Source of the DNA: Balaenoptera acutorostrata
Lineage: Eukaryota; Chordata; Mammalia; Artiodactyla; Balaenopteridae
Length of the DNA stretch: 64,000 nt
Reading direction: 5' to 3'
Assembly (NCBI RefSeq): GCF_949987535.1
Contig: NC_080081.1
Coordinates: 67,973,603 to 68,037,602 of the forward strand
A program made the translations under genes and the position numbers. Shown piece after piece: positions 1 through 9,440 of the stretch (within the stretch, counting starts at the first letter, position 1; each line of letters opens with the position of its first letter). The notes under the pieces are model-generated. The model saw nothing but the letters and a program-made list of their open reading frames with translations. It was not told where the DNA came from and ran no database searches.

Positions 1-477
1 TTCAAATATTTTCTCTGGTCCTTTCTCTCTCTCTTCTCCTTCTGGGACCCCTATAATGCGAATGTTGTTGCGTTTAATGTTGTCCCAGAGGTCTCTTAGG
101 CTGTCTTCATTTCTTTTTATTCTTTTTTCTTTAGTCTGTTCCGCAGCAGTGAATTCCACCATTCTGTCTTCCAGGTCACTTATCCGTTCTTCTGCCTCAG
201 TTATTCTGCTATTGATTCCTTCTAGTGTAGTTTTCATTTCAGTTATTGTATTGGTCATCTCTGTTTGTTTGTTCTTTAATTCTTCTAGGTCTTTGTTAAT
301 CATTTCTTGCATCTTCTCAATCTTTGCCTCCATTCTTATTCCGAGGTCCTGGATCATCTTCACTATCATTATTCTGAATTCTTTTTCTGGAAGGTTGCCT
401 ATCTCCACTTCATTTAATTGTTTTTCTGGGGTTTTTTCTTGTTCCTTCATCTGGTACATAGCCCTCTGCCTTTTCAT
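1..477 (-). CDS. L1 ORF1p, N-terminal 159 codons, open and partial
   Basis: ORF1p is the RNA-binding trimeric chaperone that packages L1 RNA in the cytoplasm. I read this frame directly: ATG at 477-475, then 159 sense codons to the window edge with no stop or frameshift. The protein begins MKRQRAMYQMKEQEK. A charged, heptad-like stretch between about residues 50 and 130 (ELKNKQTEMTN, RISDLEDRMVEF) fits the coiled coil of ORF1p. The segment RNNIRIIGVPEGEE near residue 140 fits the start of the RRM-like RNA-binding domain. The homologous ORF1 copies at 4311 and 54143 both carry stops or frameshifts within this same span, so this copy is the best preserved in the window. The second half of the gene is outside, so intactness is unproven. 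Confidence 0.9.
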   Translation of the reverse strand, partial: MKRQRAMYQMKEQEKTPEKQLNEVEIGNLPEKEFRIMIVKMIQDLGIRMEAKIEKMQEMINKDLEELKNKQTEMTNTITEMKTTLEGINSRITEAEERISDLEDRMVEFTAAEQTKEKRIKRNEDSLRDLWDNIKRNNIRIIGVPEGEEREKGPEKIFE

Positions 478-570
478 CTTCTCTGTCTTTCTGTAACTGT
501 GGTTTTTGGTCCACAGGCTGCAGGATTGTAGTTTTTCTTGCTTCTGTTGTCTGCCCTCTGGTGGTTGAGG

Positions 571-903
571 CTATCTAAGAGGCTTGATGGGAGGCTCTGG
601 TGGTGGGTAGAGCTGACTGTTGCTGTGGCGGTCAGAGCTCAGTAAAACCTTAATCCACTTGACTGTTGATGGGTGGGGCTGGGTTCCCTCCCTGTTGCTG
701 TGGCGATCAGAGCCCAGTAAAACCTTAATCCACTTGACTGTTGATGGGTGGGGCTGGGTTCCCTCCCTGTTGGTTGTTTTGCCTGAGGCAACCCAACACT
801 GGAGCCTACCCGTGCTCTTTGGTGGGATTAATGGCAGACTCTGGGAGGGCTCACGCCAAGGAGAACTTCCCAGGACCTCTGCTGCCAGTGTCCTTATCCC
901 CAC
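571..903 (-). CDS. Open frame in the L1 5'UTR (sense strand), function unknown
   Basis: This is a 110-codon frame on the L1 sense strand, entirely within the leader and upstream of ORF1. It contains the 25-residue unit starting NREGTQPHPS twice, because of the 75-bp tandem duplication. The leader of the L1 at 3408 has a recognisably related frame (3902-4354), with AAEILGS, EPSQSPPL, GRLQGWV and NREGTQPHPS matching AAEVLGS, EPSQSLPL, GRLQCWV and NREGTQPHPS here. It may be a real upstream ORF or simply a consequence of a GC-rich leader with few stops. No known domain is recognised. Confidence 0.3.
   Translation of the reverse strand: MGIRTLAAEVLGSSPWREPSQSLPLIPPKSTGRLQCWVASGKTTNREGTQPHPSTVKWIKVLLGSDRHSNREGTQPHPSTVKWIKVLLSSDRHSNSQLYPPPEPPIKPLR
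618..767 (-). repeat. 75-bp tandem duplication inside the L1 5'UTR
   Basis: Two adjacent 75-bp units (618-692 and 693-767) differ at only two visible positions (GCGGTCAGAGCTCAG versus GCGATCAGAGCCCAG). The corresponding leader of the L1 at 3408 has a single unit around 4085-4160. Since 75 is a multiple of three, the duplication keeps the frame of the 5'UTR reading frame that crosses it. The high identity implies a recent duplication or a subfamily-specific module. Confidence 0.92.
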
Positions 904-1724
904 GGTGAAACAGAGCCACCACTCGCCTCTGCAGGAGACCCCCCAACACCAGCAGGTACGTCTGGTTCAGTCTCCCCCAGGGTCACTGCTCCTTCCCCTG
1001 GGTCCCGATGCACACATTACTTTGTGTGTGCCCTCCAAGAGTGGGGTCTCTGTTTCCCCCAGTCCTGTCACAGTCCTGCAATCAATTCCCACTAGACTTC
1101 AAAGTCTGATTCTCTAGGAATTCCTCCTCCCTTTGCCGGACCCCCAGGTTGGGAAGCCTGAGGTGGGGCTCAGAACCTTCACTCCAGTGGGTGGACTTCT
1201 GTGGTATAAGTGTTCTCCAGTCTGTGAGTCACCCACCCAGCAGTTATGGGATTTGATTTTACTCTGATTGCGCCCCTCCTACCGTCTCACTGTGGCTTCT
1301 CCTCTGTCCTTGGACGTGGGGTATCCTCCTTGGTGAAGTCCAGGGTCTTCCTGTCAATGATTGTCCAGCAGCCAGTTGTGATTCTGGTGCTCTCGCAAGA
1401 GGGAGTGAGAGCACGTCCTTCTACTCCGCCATCTTGGTTAATCTTCATCTGCAAATGTTTTTGACACATTATTTGCTCCTGATCTGCTTTCCAATTAAGT
1501 AAAAAAAAAAAAAAAAAAAAATTTAAAAAGCACATATCAAACAGAAAACACCTATAGATTTACAACTGTGCCCAAAGACCTGGAATTCAGATTACTATTA
1601 TTTTCCCCAGTGTTTTCCAACACAGATCATAGTCATAAAAATGATTGTAAAAGCGGTTAAGAAAAGAACAGTTTATATTTTACAGAATACAAAATGAGGT
1701 ACTAGCTAAAATGACAGTAATTCT

Positions 1725-1934
1725 TTACTCTGGACTTAACGTTTCAGTGAACAGATGAACTCTGGGCCCCATTTCCCAGCAACTAAATAAAGTTTCAAGA
1801 GTCTTTTGCAAAGAATGACAAGCAGCACTAGCATCCTGAAGCATGTATGCCACATTCCTCTTATTAACTTTGCTTGTCCTGGCTTGTCTCTCCATAGAGC
1901 ACCAAAGTTCTTTCCAAGAAACTTCAAAAGACCC
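1725..1934 (-). other. Weak candidate exon or processed remnant; unrecognised
   Basis: On the minus strand a strong-looking splice acceptor (TTTTATTTTTGCTGTTCAG) ends at 1935. It is followed in phase by about 69 open codons starting GSFEVSWKELWCSMERQAR and ending at a TAA at 1727-1725. A possible donor (CCAGA/GTAAAG) overlaps that stop at 1728-1727. Against coding function, a second frame over the same stretch is also open, I recognise no protein family, and no partner exon is visible nearby. It may be chance. Confidence 0.18.
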
Positions 1935-2254
1935 CTGAACAGCAAAAATAAAACACATGTCAAGAGAGTCGAGCTGTTGGTGGGACAAAATTTACAACAT
2001 TCTCTACCACAGCAGTTGAACATCTGCTCTATGAGGGTTCTCTGGCATTAAAAGAAAAAGTAAAATTCCTTATTCATCTTTTTGTACTGAAAAACCTGAA
2101 GCAAGTTTAACAGATTATCCACATGTGGACATAAGCCAAATTTGGACATGTGTTCCTTTTTCATTCAATCAATATGATTCATAATCATAAGACACTAAAG
2201 AAAGAGAAGCATAAGAAAGAAATCATATAAACAGAGGACTGGAGTTTGTCAATG

Positions 2255-2345
2255 GGCAAACACATAGTTAATGACAGAGCAGGGGCTAAAACCCAGGATT
2301 CCTAATTGGGAGTCTAATGTTCTTTCCACTACATCAAGATGCTGA
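2255..2345 (-). repeat. MIR-like SINE fragment
   Basis: The stretch has the order 'gcagggg..aaacccaggattc...gagtctaatgttctttccactacatca', which resembles the reverse complement of the tRNA-related 5' part of MIR. It is short and diverged, so the assignment rests on pattern only. Confidence 0.4.
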
Positions 2346-3194
2346 TTGTGTCAAATTTCGTGTTAACATGCCCCCAATTAATGAAAACATCTCTTTTAGG
2401 CAAAGGCATTTTCCTTTTACAGAATTAGTCTGGTCCATTCTTTGTAAAGTATAATAGCAGTAAGAGATTCATATTTTCGTGTCATATTCTGACACGTTAT
2501 TTTAAATCACTAAGAATACTATAATTAATCATAGATTAACTAACACTGATTAAGTTAACTATAACTGATATCACATGTTTATACAACTAGAGAGCTATAG
2601 TAGATGCAACCAAAAGCTATTGATGTTGAAGAGCACGCATAACAGACTCTCAATCCTTCTTTTCTCCTCTATAATTCTCGAATACAAAGTAGTAAGCTAA
2701 AATGTCACTGAATTCAATCCTTAGGAGAATGGTAGAAGTCACCTCCCAAAACACGCATGCTGCCATTGGTCATAGACAGGGACTGAATAGTTTTAGAGAT
2801 CACCAGAAATATATATTCCTAGAATCCTCCTTATTGAGATTAAAAGGGTACCACATGTTTAATCTAAATATAGTGTCAAACATAAATAATTTCAGTGGAA
2901 CTCGAGATGTATAAACAGATTTATCCAGATAGAAAAAAAATCTGTAGTAAATTCATAATATATTACAAATTATATACCAATTTATTAGTATATTACAAAT
3001 TATGTGCCAGAGGGTATAAAAAGGCACCCTAAGAGGTTTGACATCTCCTGCATCTGGTCAGGAGAATTCAACTTCCATTGCATTATTAAAAACTGATGTC
3101 TGTCATCATCCATACAGGGACCATCTCATAGGACAAGAGAAATGACAGTTGGTACCACAAACATGATCTGAATTGGCCCCAGGAGATATCTCAT

Positions 3195-3360
3195 TATTTG
3201 AGATTATACAGAGCTAGTACTACGAGCTAGAACTATGGCTGCATTTTTCATATACCCCTGCACTTACCCTAGAGCTAGAAACAATGCTAAAAGTTAACTC
3301 CTTCATTTCCAAAGTCAACTCGCAAAGGTAGGTTCAATCATCTGTTATATTTTTCAAGGT
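3195..3360 (-). repeat. MIR SINE fragment
   Basis: The sequence 'cactta..agctagaaacaatgctaaaagttaactccttcattt...aaaggtaggttcaatcat' follows the order of a reverse-complement MIR (TACTATGTGCCAGGCA, TTAACTCATTTAAT and GAGGTAGGTACTAT in the consensus). It is heavily diverged, as expected for this ancient family, and lies immediately upstream of the L1 at 3408. Confidence 0.55.
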
Positions 3361-3407
3361 CAAGAGGATTTTGTATATATGTATTTTTTAAAGCTATACT
3401 ATAGAGA

Positions 3408-4310
3408 TTGGTTTAAGATGGCAGAGTAGAAGGATGTACTCTCACTCCCTCTTGCAAGAGCACCAGAATCAAAACTAACTGCTAAACAATCATTGAAAGG
3501 AAGACACTGGAACTCACCAAAAAAAGATACCCCACATCCAAAGACAAAGGAGAATCCACAGTGAGACGGTAAGAGGGGTGCAATCACAATAAACTCAAAT
3601 CCCATAAACGCTGGGTGGGTGACTCACAAACTGGAGAACACTTACACCACAGAAGTCCACCCACTGGAGTGAAGGTCCTAAGTCCGATGTCAGGCTTCCC
3701 AACATGTGAGTCTGGCAACGGGAGGAGGAATCCCTAGAGAATCAGACTTTGAAGGCTAGTGGGATTTGATTACAGGACTTCGACAGGACTGGGGGAAACA
3801 GAGACTCCACTCTTGGAGGGCACACACAAAGTAGTGTGTGCATCAGGACCCATGGGAAGGAGCAGTGACCCCATAGGAGACTGAACCAGACCTACCTGCT
3901 AGTGTGGGAGGGTCCGTGCAGTGGCAGGGGGTGGCTGTGGCTCATCATGAGGACAAGGAAAATGGCAGCAGAAATTCTCGGAAGTGTTCCTTGGCATGAG
4001 CCTTCCCAGAGTCCGCCATTAGCCCCACAAAAGAGCCTGGGTAGGCTCCAGGGTTGGGTCGTCTCAGGCGAAACAACCAACAGGGAGGGAACCCAACCTC
4101 ACCCATCAGCAGACAAGCAGATTAAAGTTTTACTGAGCTCTGCCCACCAGAGCAACACCCAGCTCTACCCAACACCAGTCCCTCCCATCAGGAAGCTTGC
4201 ACAAGCCTCTTACACAGCCTCATCCACCAGAGGGCAGACAGAAGAAGCAAGAAGAACTACAATCCTGCAGCCTGTGGAACAAAAACCGCATTCACAGAAA
4301 GATAGACAAG
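3408..4310 (+). promoter_or_regulatory. L1 5'UTR with presumed internal promoter
   Basis: This leader is homologous to the minus-strand leader at 478-1440 but has only one 75-bp unit. It is GC-richer than its surroundings. Promoter activity is inferred from family knowledge. CpG sites appear worn (for example CAGAGTAGAAGGATGTACTC here against CGGAGTAGAAGGACGTGCTC in the copy at 1-1440), the pattern expected of a methylated copy decaying by C-to-T change. Confidence 0.65.
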
Positions 4311-4354
4311 ATGAAAAGGCAGAGGGCTATATACCAGATGAAGGAACAAGATAA
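3902..4354 (+). CDS. Open frame in the L1 5'UTR, overlapping the ORF1 start
   Basis: This 150-codon frame lies in the leader and overlaps the ORF1 ATG at 4311 in another frame. Its central part matches the frame at 571-903 (minus) of the other L1. The match ends near residue 95, where the other copy terminates shortly after PPIKPLR. No domain is recognised. It could be a genuine upstream ORF or a non-functional open stretch. Confidence 0.28.
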   Translation: MWEGPCSGRGWLWLIMRTRKMAAEILGSVPWHEPSQSPPLAPQKSLGRLQGWVVSGETTNREGTQPHPSADKQIKVLLSSAHQSNTQLYPTPVPPIRKLAQASYTASSTRGQTEEARRTTILQPVEQKPHSQKDRQDEKAEGYIPDEGTR

Positions 4355-5218
4355 AACCCCAGAAAATCAACTAAATGAAGTGGAGATAGGCAACCTTCCA
4401 GAAAAAGAATTCAGAATAATGTTAGTGGAGATGATCCAGGAGCTCGGAAAAAGAATGGAGGCAAAGATCAAGAAGATGTAAGCAATGTTTAACAAAGACC
4501 TGAAAGAATTAAAGAACAAACAAACAGAGATGACCAATACAATAACTGAAATGAAAACTACACCAGAAGGAATCAATAGCAGAATAACTGAGGCAGAGGA
4601 ACGGATAAGTGACCTGGAAGACAGAATGGTGGAATTCACTGCTGCGAAAGAGAATAAAGAAAAAAAAATGAAAAGAAATGAAGACAGCCTAAGAGACTTC
4701 TGGGACAACATTAAATGAAACAACATTCTCATTATAGGGGTCCCAGAAGGAGAAGAGAGAGAGAAAGGACCCGAGAAAATATTTGAAGAGATTATAGTTG
4801 AAAACTTCCCTAACATGGGAAAGGAAATAGCCACCCAACTCCAGGAATCACAGAGAGTCCAGGCAGGATAAACCCAAGGAGAAACATGCCAAGACACATA
4901 GTAATCAAATTGACAAAAATTAAAGAAATTAAAGAAAAATTATTGAAAGCAACAAGGGAAAAATGACAAATAACATACAAGGGAACTCCAATAAGGTTAA
5001 CAGCTGATTTCTCAGCAGAAACTCTACAAGCCAGGAGGGAGTGGCATGATATATTTAAAGGGATGAAAGGGAACAACCTACAACCAAGATTATTCTACCT
5101 GGCAAGGATCTCACTCAGATTCAATGGAGAAATCAAAAGCTCCACAGACAAGCAAAAGCTAAGAGAATTCAGCACCACCAAACCAGCTCTACAACAGATG
5201 CTAAAGGAACTTCCCTAG
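4311..5218 (+). pseudogene. L1 ORF1p gene, disrupted
   Basis: The start MKRQRAIYQMKEQDK matches the other ORF1 copies. The reading frame is stopped at 4479 (a TAA where both other copies have CAA, glutamine) and again at 4716 (TGA where the others have CGC, arginine; not a single-step change). Further frame losses follow before the homologous C-terminal end LREFSTTKPALQQML near 5165-5205. The normal product would be about 300 residues with a coiled coil followed by an RRM-like and a C-terminal RNA-binding domain. None of this could be made from this copy. Confidence 0.92.
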
Positions 5219-5277
5219 GCAGTAAACACAAGAGAAGGAAAAGGACCTACAAAAACAAATGCAAAACAATTAAGAAA

Positions 5278-8200
5278 ATGGTAATAGGAACATACATATT
5301 GATAACTACCTTAAACGTGAATGGATTAAATGCTCCAACCAAAAGACACAGGCTCGCTGAATGGATACAAAAACAAGACCCATATATATGCTGTCTACAA
5401 GAGACCCACTTCAGACATAGGGACACATAGACTGAAAGTGAGGGGATGGAAAAAGATATTCCATGCAAATGGAAATCAAAAGAAAGCTGGAGTAGCAATA
5501 CTCATATCAGATAAAATAGACTTTAAAATAAAGAATGTTACAAGAGACAAGGAAGGACACTACATAATGATCAAGGGATCAATACAAGAAGAAGATAGAA
5601 CAATTATAAATATATACGCACCCAACACAGGAGCACCTCAGTACATAAGGCAAATGCTAACAGCAATAAAAGAGCAAACCGACAGGAACACAATAATAGT
5701 GGGGGACTTTAACACCTCACTTACAACAATGGACAGATCATCCAGACAGAAAATTAATAAGGAAACACAAGCTTTAAATGACACAATAGGCCAGATAGAT
5801 TTAATTGATACTTATAGAACATTCCACCAAAAAGTGCAGATTACACTTTCTTCTCAAGTGCACACAGAACATTCTCCACGATAGATCACATCTTGGGTCA
5901 TAAATCAAGCCACAGTAAATTTAAGAAAATTGAAATCATATCAAGCATCTTTTCTGACCACAATGCTATCAGATTAGAAATCAATTACAGGAAAAAAAAC
6001 ATAAAAAACACAGACACATGGAGGCTAAGCAATACGTTACAAAATAACCAAGAGATCACTGAAGAAATCAAAGAGGAAATCAAAAAATACCTAGAGACAA
6101 ATGACAACAAAAACACGATGATCCAAAAACCAATGGGATGCAGCAAAAGCAGTCCTAAGAAGGAAGTTTATAGCAATACAATCCTACCTCAAGAAACAAG
6201 AAAAATCTCAAATAAACAATCTAATCTTACACCTAAAGGAACTAGAGAAAGAAGAACAAATAAAACCCAAAGTTAGTACAAGGAAGAAATCATAGAGATC
6301 AGAGCAGAAATAAATGAAATAGAAACAAAGAAAACAATACCAAAGATCAATAAAACTAAAAGTTGGTTTTTGAGAAGATAAACAAAGTTGATAAACCTTT
6401 AGCCAGATTCATCAAGAAAAAGAGGGAGAGGACTCAAATCAATAAAATCAGAAATGAAAAAGGAGAAGTTACAATGGACACTGCAGAAATAAAAAGCATC
6501 ATAAGAGACTACTACAAGCAACTCTATGCCAATAAAATGGACAACCTGGAAGAAATGCATAGATTCTTAGAAAGATATAACCTTCCAAGACTGAACCAGG
6601 AAGAAATAGAAAATATGAACAGACCAGTCACAAGAAATGAAATTGAAAGTGTGATTAAAAATCTTCCAAGAAACAAAAGTCCAGGACCAGATGGCTTCAC
6701 AGGAGAATTCTATCAAACATTTAGAGAAGAGCTAACACCCATCCTTCTCAAACTCTTCCAAACAATTGCAGAGGAAGGAACACTCCCAAACTCATTCTAT
6801 GAGGCCACCATCACCCTCATACCAAAACCAGCCAAAGATAGTACAAAAAAAGAAAATTACAGACCAATATCACTGATGAATATAGATGCAAAAATCCTCA
6901 ACAAAATACTACCAAAGAGAATCCAACAACACATTAAAAGGATCATACACCATGATCAAGTGGGATTTATCCCAGGGATGCAGGGATTCTTCAATATACA
7001 CAAATCAATCAATGTGATACAACATATTAACAAATTGAAGAATAAAAACAATATGATCGTCCCAATAGATGCAGAAAAAGCTTTTGACAAAATTCAATAC
7101 CAATTTATGATAAAAACTCCCCAGAAAGTGGGCATAGAGGGAACCTCTCTCAACATAATAAAGGCCATATACGACAAACCCACAGCAAACATCATTCTCA
7201 ATGGTGAAAAACTGAAAGCATTTCCTCTCAGATCAGGAACAAGAAAAGGATATCCACTCTCACCATTATTATTCAACATAGTTTTGGAAGTCTAGCCATG
7301 GCAGTCAGAGAAGAAAAAGAAAGAAAAGGAATATAAATTGGAAAAGAAGAAATAAAGCTGTCACTGTTTGCAGATGACATGATACTATACATAGAGAATT
7401 CTAAAGGTGCTACCAGAAAACTACTAGAGTTAATCAATGAATTTGGTAAAGTTGCAGGATACAAAATCAATGCACAGAAATCTCTTGCATTCTTATACAC
7501 TAATGATGAAAAATCTGAAAGAGAAATTAAGGAAACACTCCCATTTACCAATGCAACAAAAATAATAAAATACCTAGGAATAAATCTACCTAGGGAGACA
7601 AAAGACCTGTATGAAGAAAACTATAAGACACTGATGAAAGAAATTAAAGATGATACAAACAGATGGAGAGATATACCATGTTCTTGGATTGGAAGAATCA
7701 ATATTGTGAAAATGACTATATTACCCAAAATAATCTACAGATTCCATGCAATCCCTATCAAATTACCAGTGGGATTTTTTACAGAACTAGAACAAAAAGT
7801 GTTAAAATTTGTATGGAGACACAAAAGACCCCAAATAGCCAAAGCAATCTTGAGGGAAAAAAACGGAGCTGGAGCAATCAGACTCCCTAACTTCAGACTA
7901 TACTACAAAGCTACAGTAATCAAGACAATATGGTACTGGCACAAAAACAGAAATATAGATCAATGGAACAGGATACAAAGCCCAGAGATAAACCCACGCA
8001 CCTATGGTCAACTAATCTATGACAAAGGGGGCAAGGATATACAATGGAGAAAAGACAGTCTCTTCAATAAGTGTTGCTGGGAAAACTGGACAGCTACATG
8101 TAAAAGAATGAAATTAGAACACTCCTAATGCCATACACAAAAATAAACTCAAAATGGATTAGAGAGCTAAATGTAAGATGGGACACTATAAAACTCTTAG

Positions 8201-9080
8201 AGGAAAACATAGGAAGAACACTCTTTGACATAAATCACAGCAGGATCTTTTTTGATCCACCTCCTAGAGTAATGGAAATAAAAACAAAAATAAACAAATG
8301 GGACTTAATGAAACTTCAAAGCTTTTGCACAGCAAAGGAAACCATAAACAAGACAAAAAGACAACCCTCAGAATGGGAGAAAATATTTGCAAACGAATCA
8401 ACGAACAAAGGTTTAATCTCCAAAATATATAAACAGCCCATGCAGCTCAATATTAAAAACACAAACAACCCAATCCAATACTGGGCAGAAGACCTAAATA
8501 GACACTTCTCCAAAGAAGACATACAGATGGCTAAGAAGCACATGAAAAGCTGCTCAACATCACTAATTATGAGAGAAATGCAAATCAAAACTACAATGAG
8601 GTATCACCTCACATCGATTAGAATGGGCATCATCAGAAAATCTACAAACAACAAATGCTAGAGAGGGTGTGGAGAAAGGGGAACCCTCTTGCACTGTTGG
8701 TGGGAATTGATACAGCCACTATGGAGAACAGTATGGAGGTTCCTTAAAAGACTAAACATAGAATTACCATATGATCCAGCAATCCTACTACTGGGCATAT
8801 ACCCAGAGAAAACCATAATTCAAAAAGACACATGCACCCCAATGTTCACTGAAGCACTATTTACAATAGCCAGGTCATGGAAGCAACCTAAATGCCCATC
8901 AACAGATGAATGGATAAAGAAGAAGTGGTACATATATACAATGGAATATTACTCAGCCATAAAAAGGAACGATATTGGGTCATTTGTTGAGATGTGGATG
9001 GATCTAGACACGGTCATCCAGAAGTAAGTCAGAAAGAGAAAAGCAAATATTGTATATTAATGCATATATGTGGAACCTAG
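5278..9080 (+). pseudogene. L1 ORF2p gene (endonuclease, reverse transcriptase), disrupted
   Basis: ORF2p nicks target DNA and copies L1 RNA at the nick. The ATG at 5278 is followed by the apurinic-type endonuclease start (TLNVNGLNAPTKRHRL, then CCLQETHF). A 2-base loss near 5427 (ACACATAGACTG against ACACATACAGACTG in the L1 at 54057) shifts the frame. The reverse transcriptase carries [11 protein letters not shown] near 6690 and the catalytic FADD at 7367-7378, both intact as peptides. A single-base loss near 7293 breaks the frame between them. The C-terminal Cys-rich motif is damaged: the W after the first Cys is a stop (TAG near 8658) and the last Cys is lost in a small deletion near 8707. 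The expected full length is about 1,270 residues. Confidence 0.94.
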
Positions 9081-9156
9081 AAAAATGGTACAGATGAACT
9101 GGTTTGCAGCGCAGAAATTGAGACACAGATGCAGAGAACAAACGTATGGACACCAA

Positions 9157-9198
9157 GGGGGGAAAGTGGTGGGGGGGTGGTGGTGGTGGTGTGATGAA
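9157..9198 (+). other. G-rich tract in the L1 3'UTR
   Basis: The tract has several runs of two to seven G separated by one to four bases (GGGGGG, GGTGGGGGGG, repeated GGTGGT). It could form a G-quadruplex. G-rich polypurine tracts in the 3'UTR are a known L1 feature. A matching tract is at about 58946-58975 in the other long L1. The L1 3' ends at 11461, 18009 and 50716 have a different 3'UTR. Confidence 0.7.
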
Positions 9199-9314
9199 TT
9201 GGGCGATTGGGATTGACATGTATACACTGATGTGTATTAAATTGATGACTAATAAGAATCTGCTGTATAAAAAAATAAAATAAAATTCAGAAATTAAAAA
9301 AAAAAGAAAAAATT

Positions 9315-9440
9315 TCTTGTCATCATGGAGATTACATTCCAGTTGAGGGATGGGGATGTGACAATAAACAAAATAAATAAGTAAAATATATAATATATTA
9401 GATGGTGGTAAATTCTGTGGTAACATAATGCAGAGGAAGA
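9315..9440 (+). repeat. L2-like ancient repeat fragment
   Basis: The order 'catcatggagattacattccagttgaggga...gacaataaacaaaataaataa...gatggtggtaaattctgtgg' resembles the common mammalian LINE2-type phrase 'catggagcttacattctagtgg...caataaacaa...gatggtgataagtgctatgg'. It abuts the A-tail of the L1 at 3408. The family name is given from pattern memory and is tentative. Confidence 0.4.

Larger units (their letters stand above)
1..1440 (-). mobile_element. L1 LINE, 5' end (5'UTR plus first half of ORF1), runs off the window
   Basis: On the minus strand this is the 5' end of a long interspersed element. It starts near 1440 with the core AAGATGGCGGAGTAGAAGG, which is shared in near-identical form with the L1 at 3408. 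It then has about 960 bp of GC-richer 5'UTR and enters ORF1 at 477. The element continues beyond base 1, so ORF2 and the 3' end cannot be seen. The 5' end is not truncated, which is uncommon among L1 copies and means the promoter region is present. It aligns along its length with 3408-4790, apart from a 75-bp tandem duplication found only here. Target-site duplications cannot be checked because the 3' end lies outside the window. Confidence 0.93.
478..1440 (-). promoter_or_regulatory. L1 5'UTR with presumed internal promoter
   Basis: This is the untranslated leader between the L1 5' end and the ORF1 start at 477. It is much richer in G and C than the flanking DNA. In L1 families the 5'UTR carries an internal RNA polymerase II promoter. 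I see no TATA box, and I infer promoter function only from position and homology. It contains the 75-bp duplication at 618-767 and a sense-strand open frame at 571-903. Confidence 0.7.
1441..3194. other. Stretch between two L1 elements; mostly unassigned
   Basis: This is AT-rich flanking DNA with a 21-base A run at 1501-1521. I recognise no gene with confidence. A weak exon candidate (1725-1934, minus) and a MIR-like piece near 2255-2345 are listed separately. An AT-rich tract with short direct repeats (ATATTACAAATTAT-like) lies around 2955-3005. Confidence 0.5.
3408..9312 (+). mobile_element. Near full-length L1 LINE, inactive
   Basis: This is a complete-looking L1: 5' end with TTTAAGATGGCAGAGTAGAAGG near 3411, leader of about 900 bp, ORF1 (4311-5218), short spacer, ORF2 (5278-about 9080), 3'UTR with a G-rich tract, then an A-rich tail (9269-9312). 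Both ORFs carry stops and frameshifts, so it cannot supply its own proteins. I could not find a clear target-site duplication. It lies between a MIR fragment on the left and an L2-like piece on the right. Its 3'UTR belongs to the same type as the L1 at 54057, and differs from the type seen at 11461, 18009 and 50716. Confidence 0.95.

Noticed and set aside
56..496. 146-codon open frame on the plus strand at the left edge
   Set aside because: It is the complementary-strand shadow of L1 ORF1, which is open on the minus strand over the same bases and matches other ORF1 copies.
618..767. Satellite or minisatellite array
   Set aside because: Only two units are present, and both belong to the L1 leader.
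4367..4897. 176-codon minus-strand open frame, serine/leucine rich
   Set aside because: It is antisense to L1 ORF1. The same antisense frame appears over ORF1 in the other L1 copies and follows from the purine-rich sense strand.
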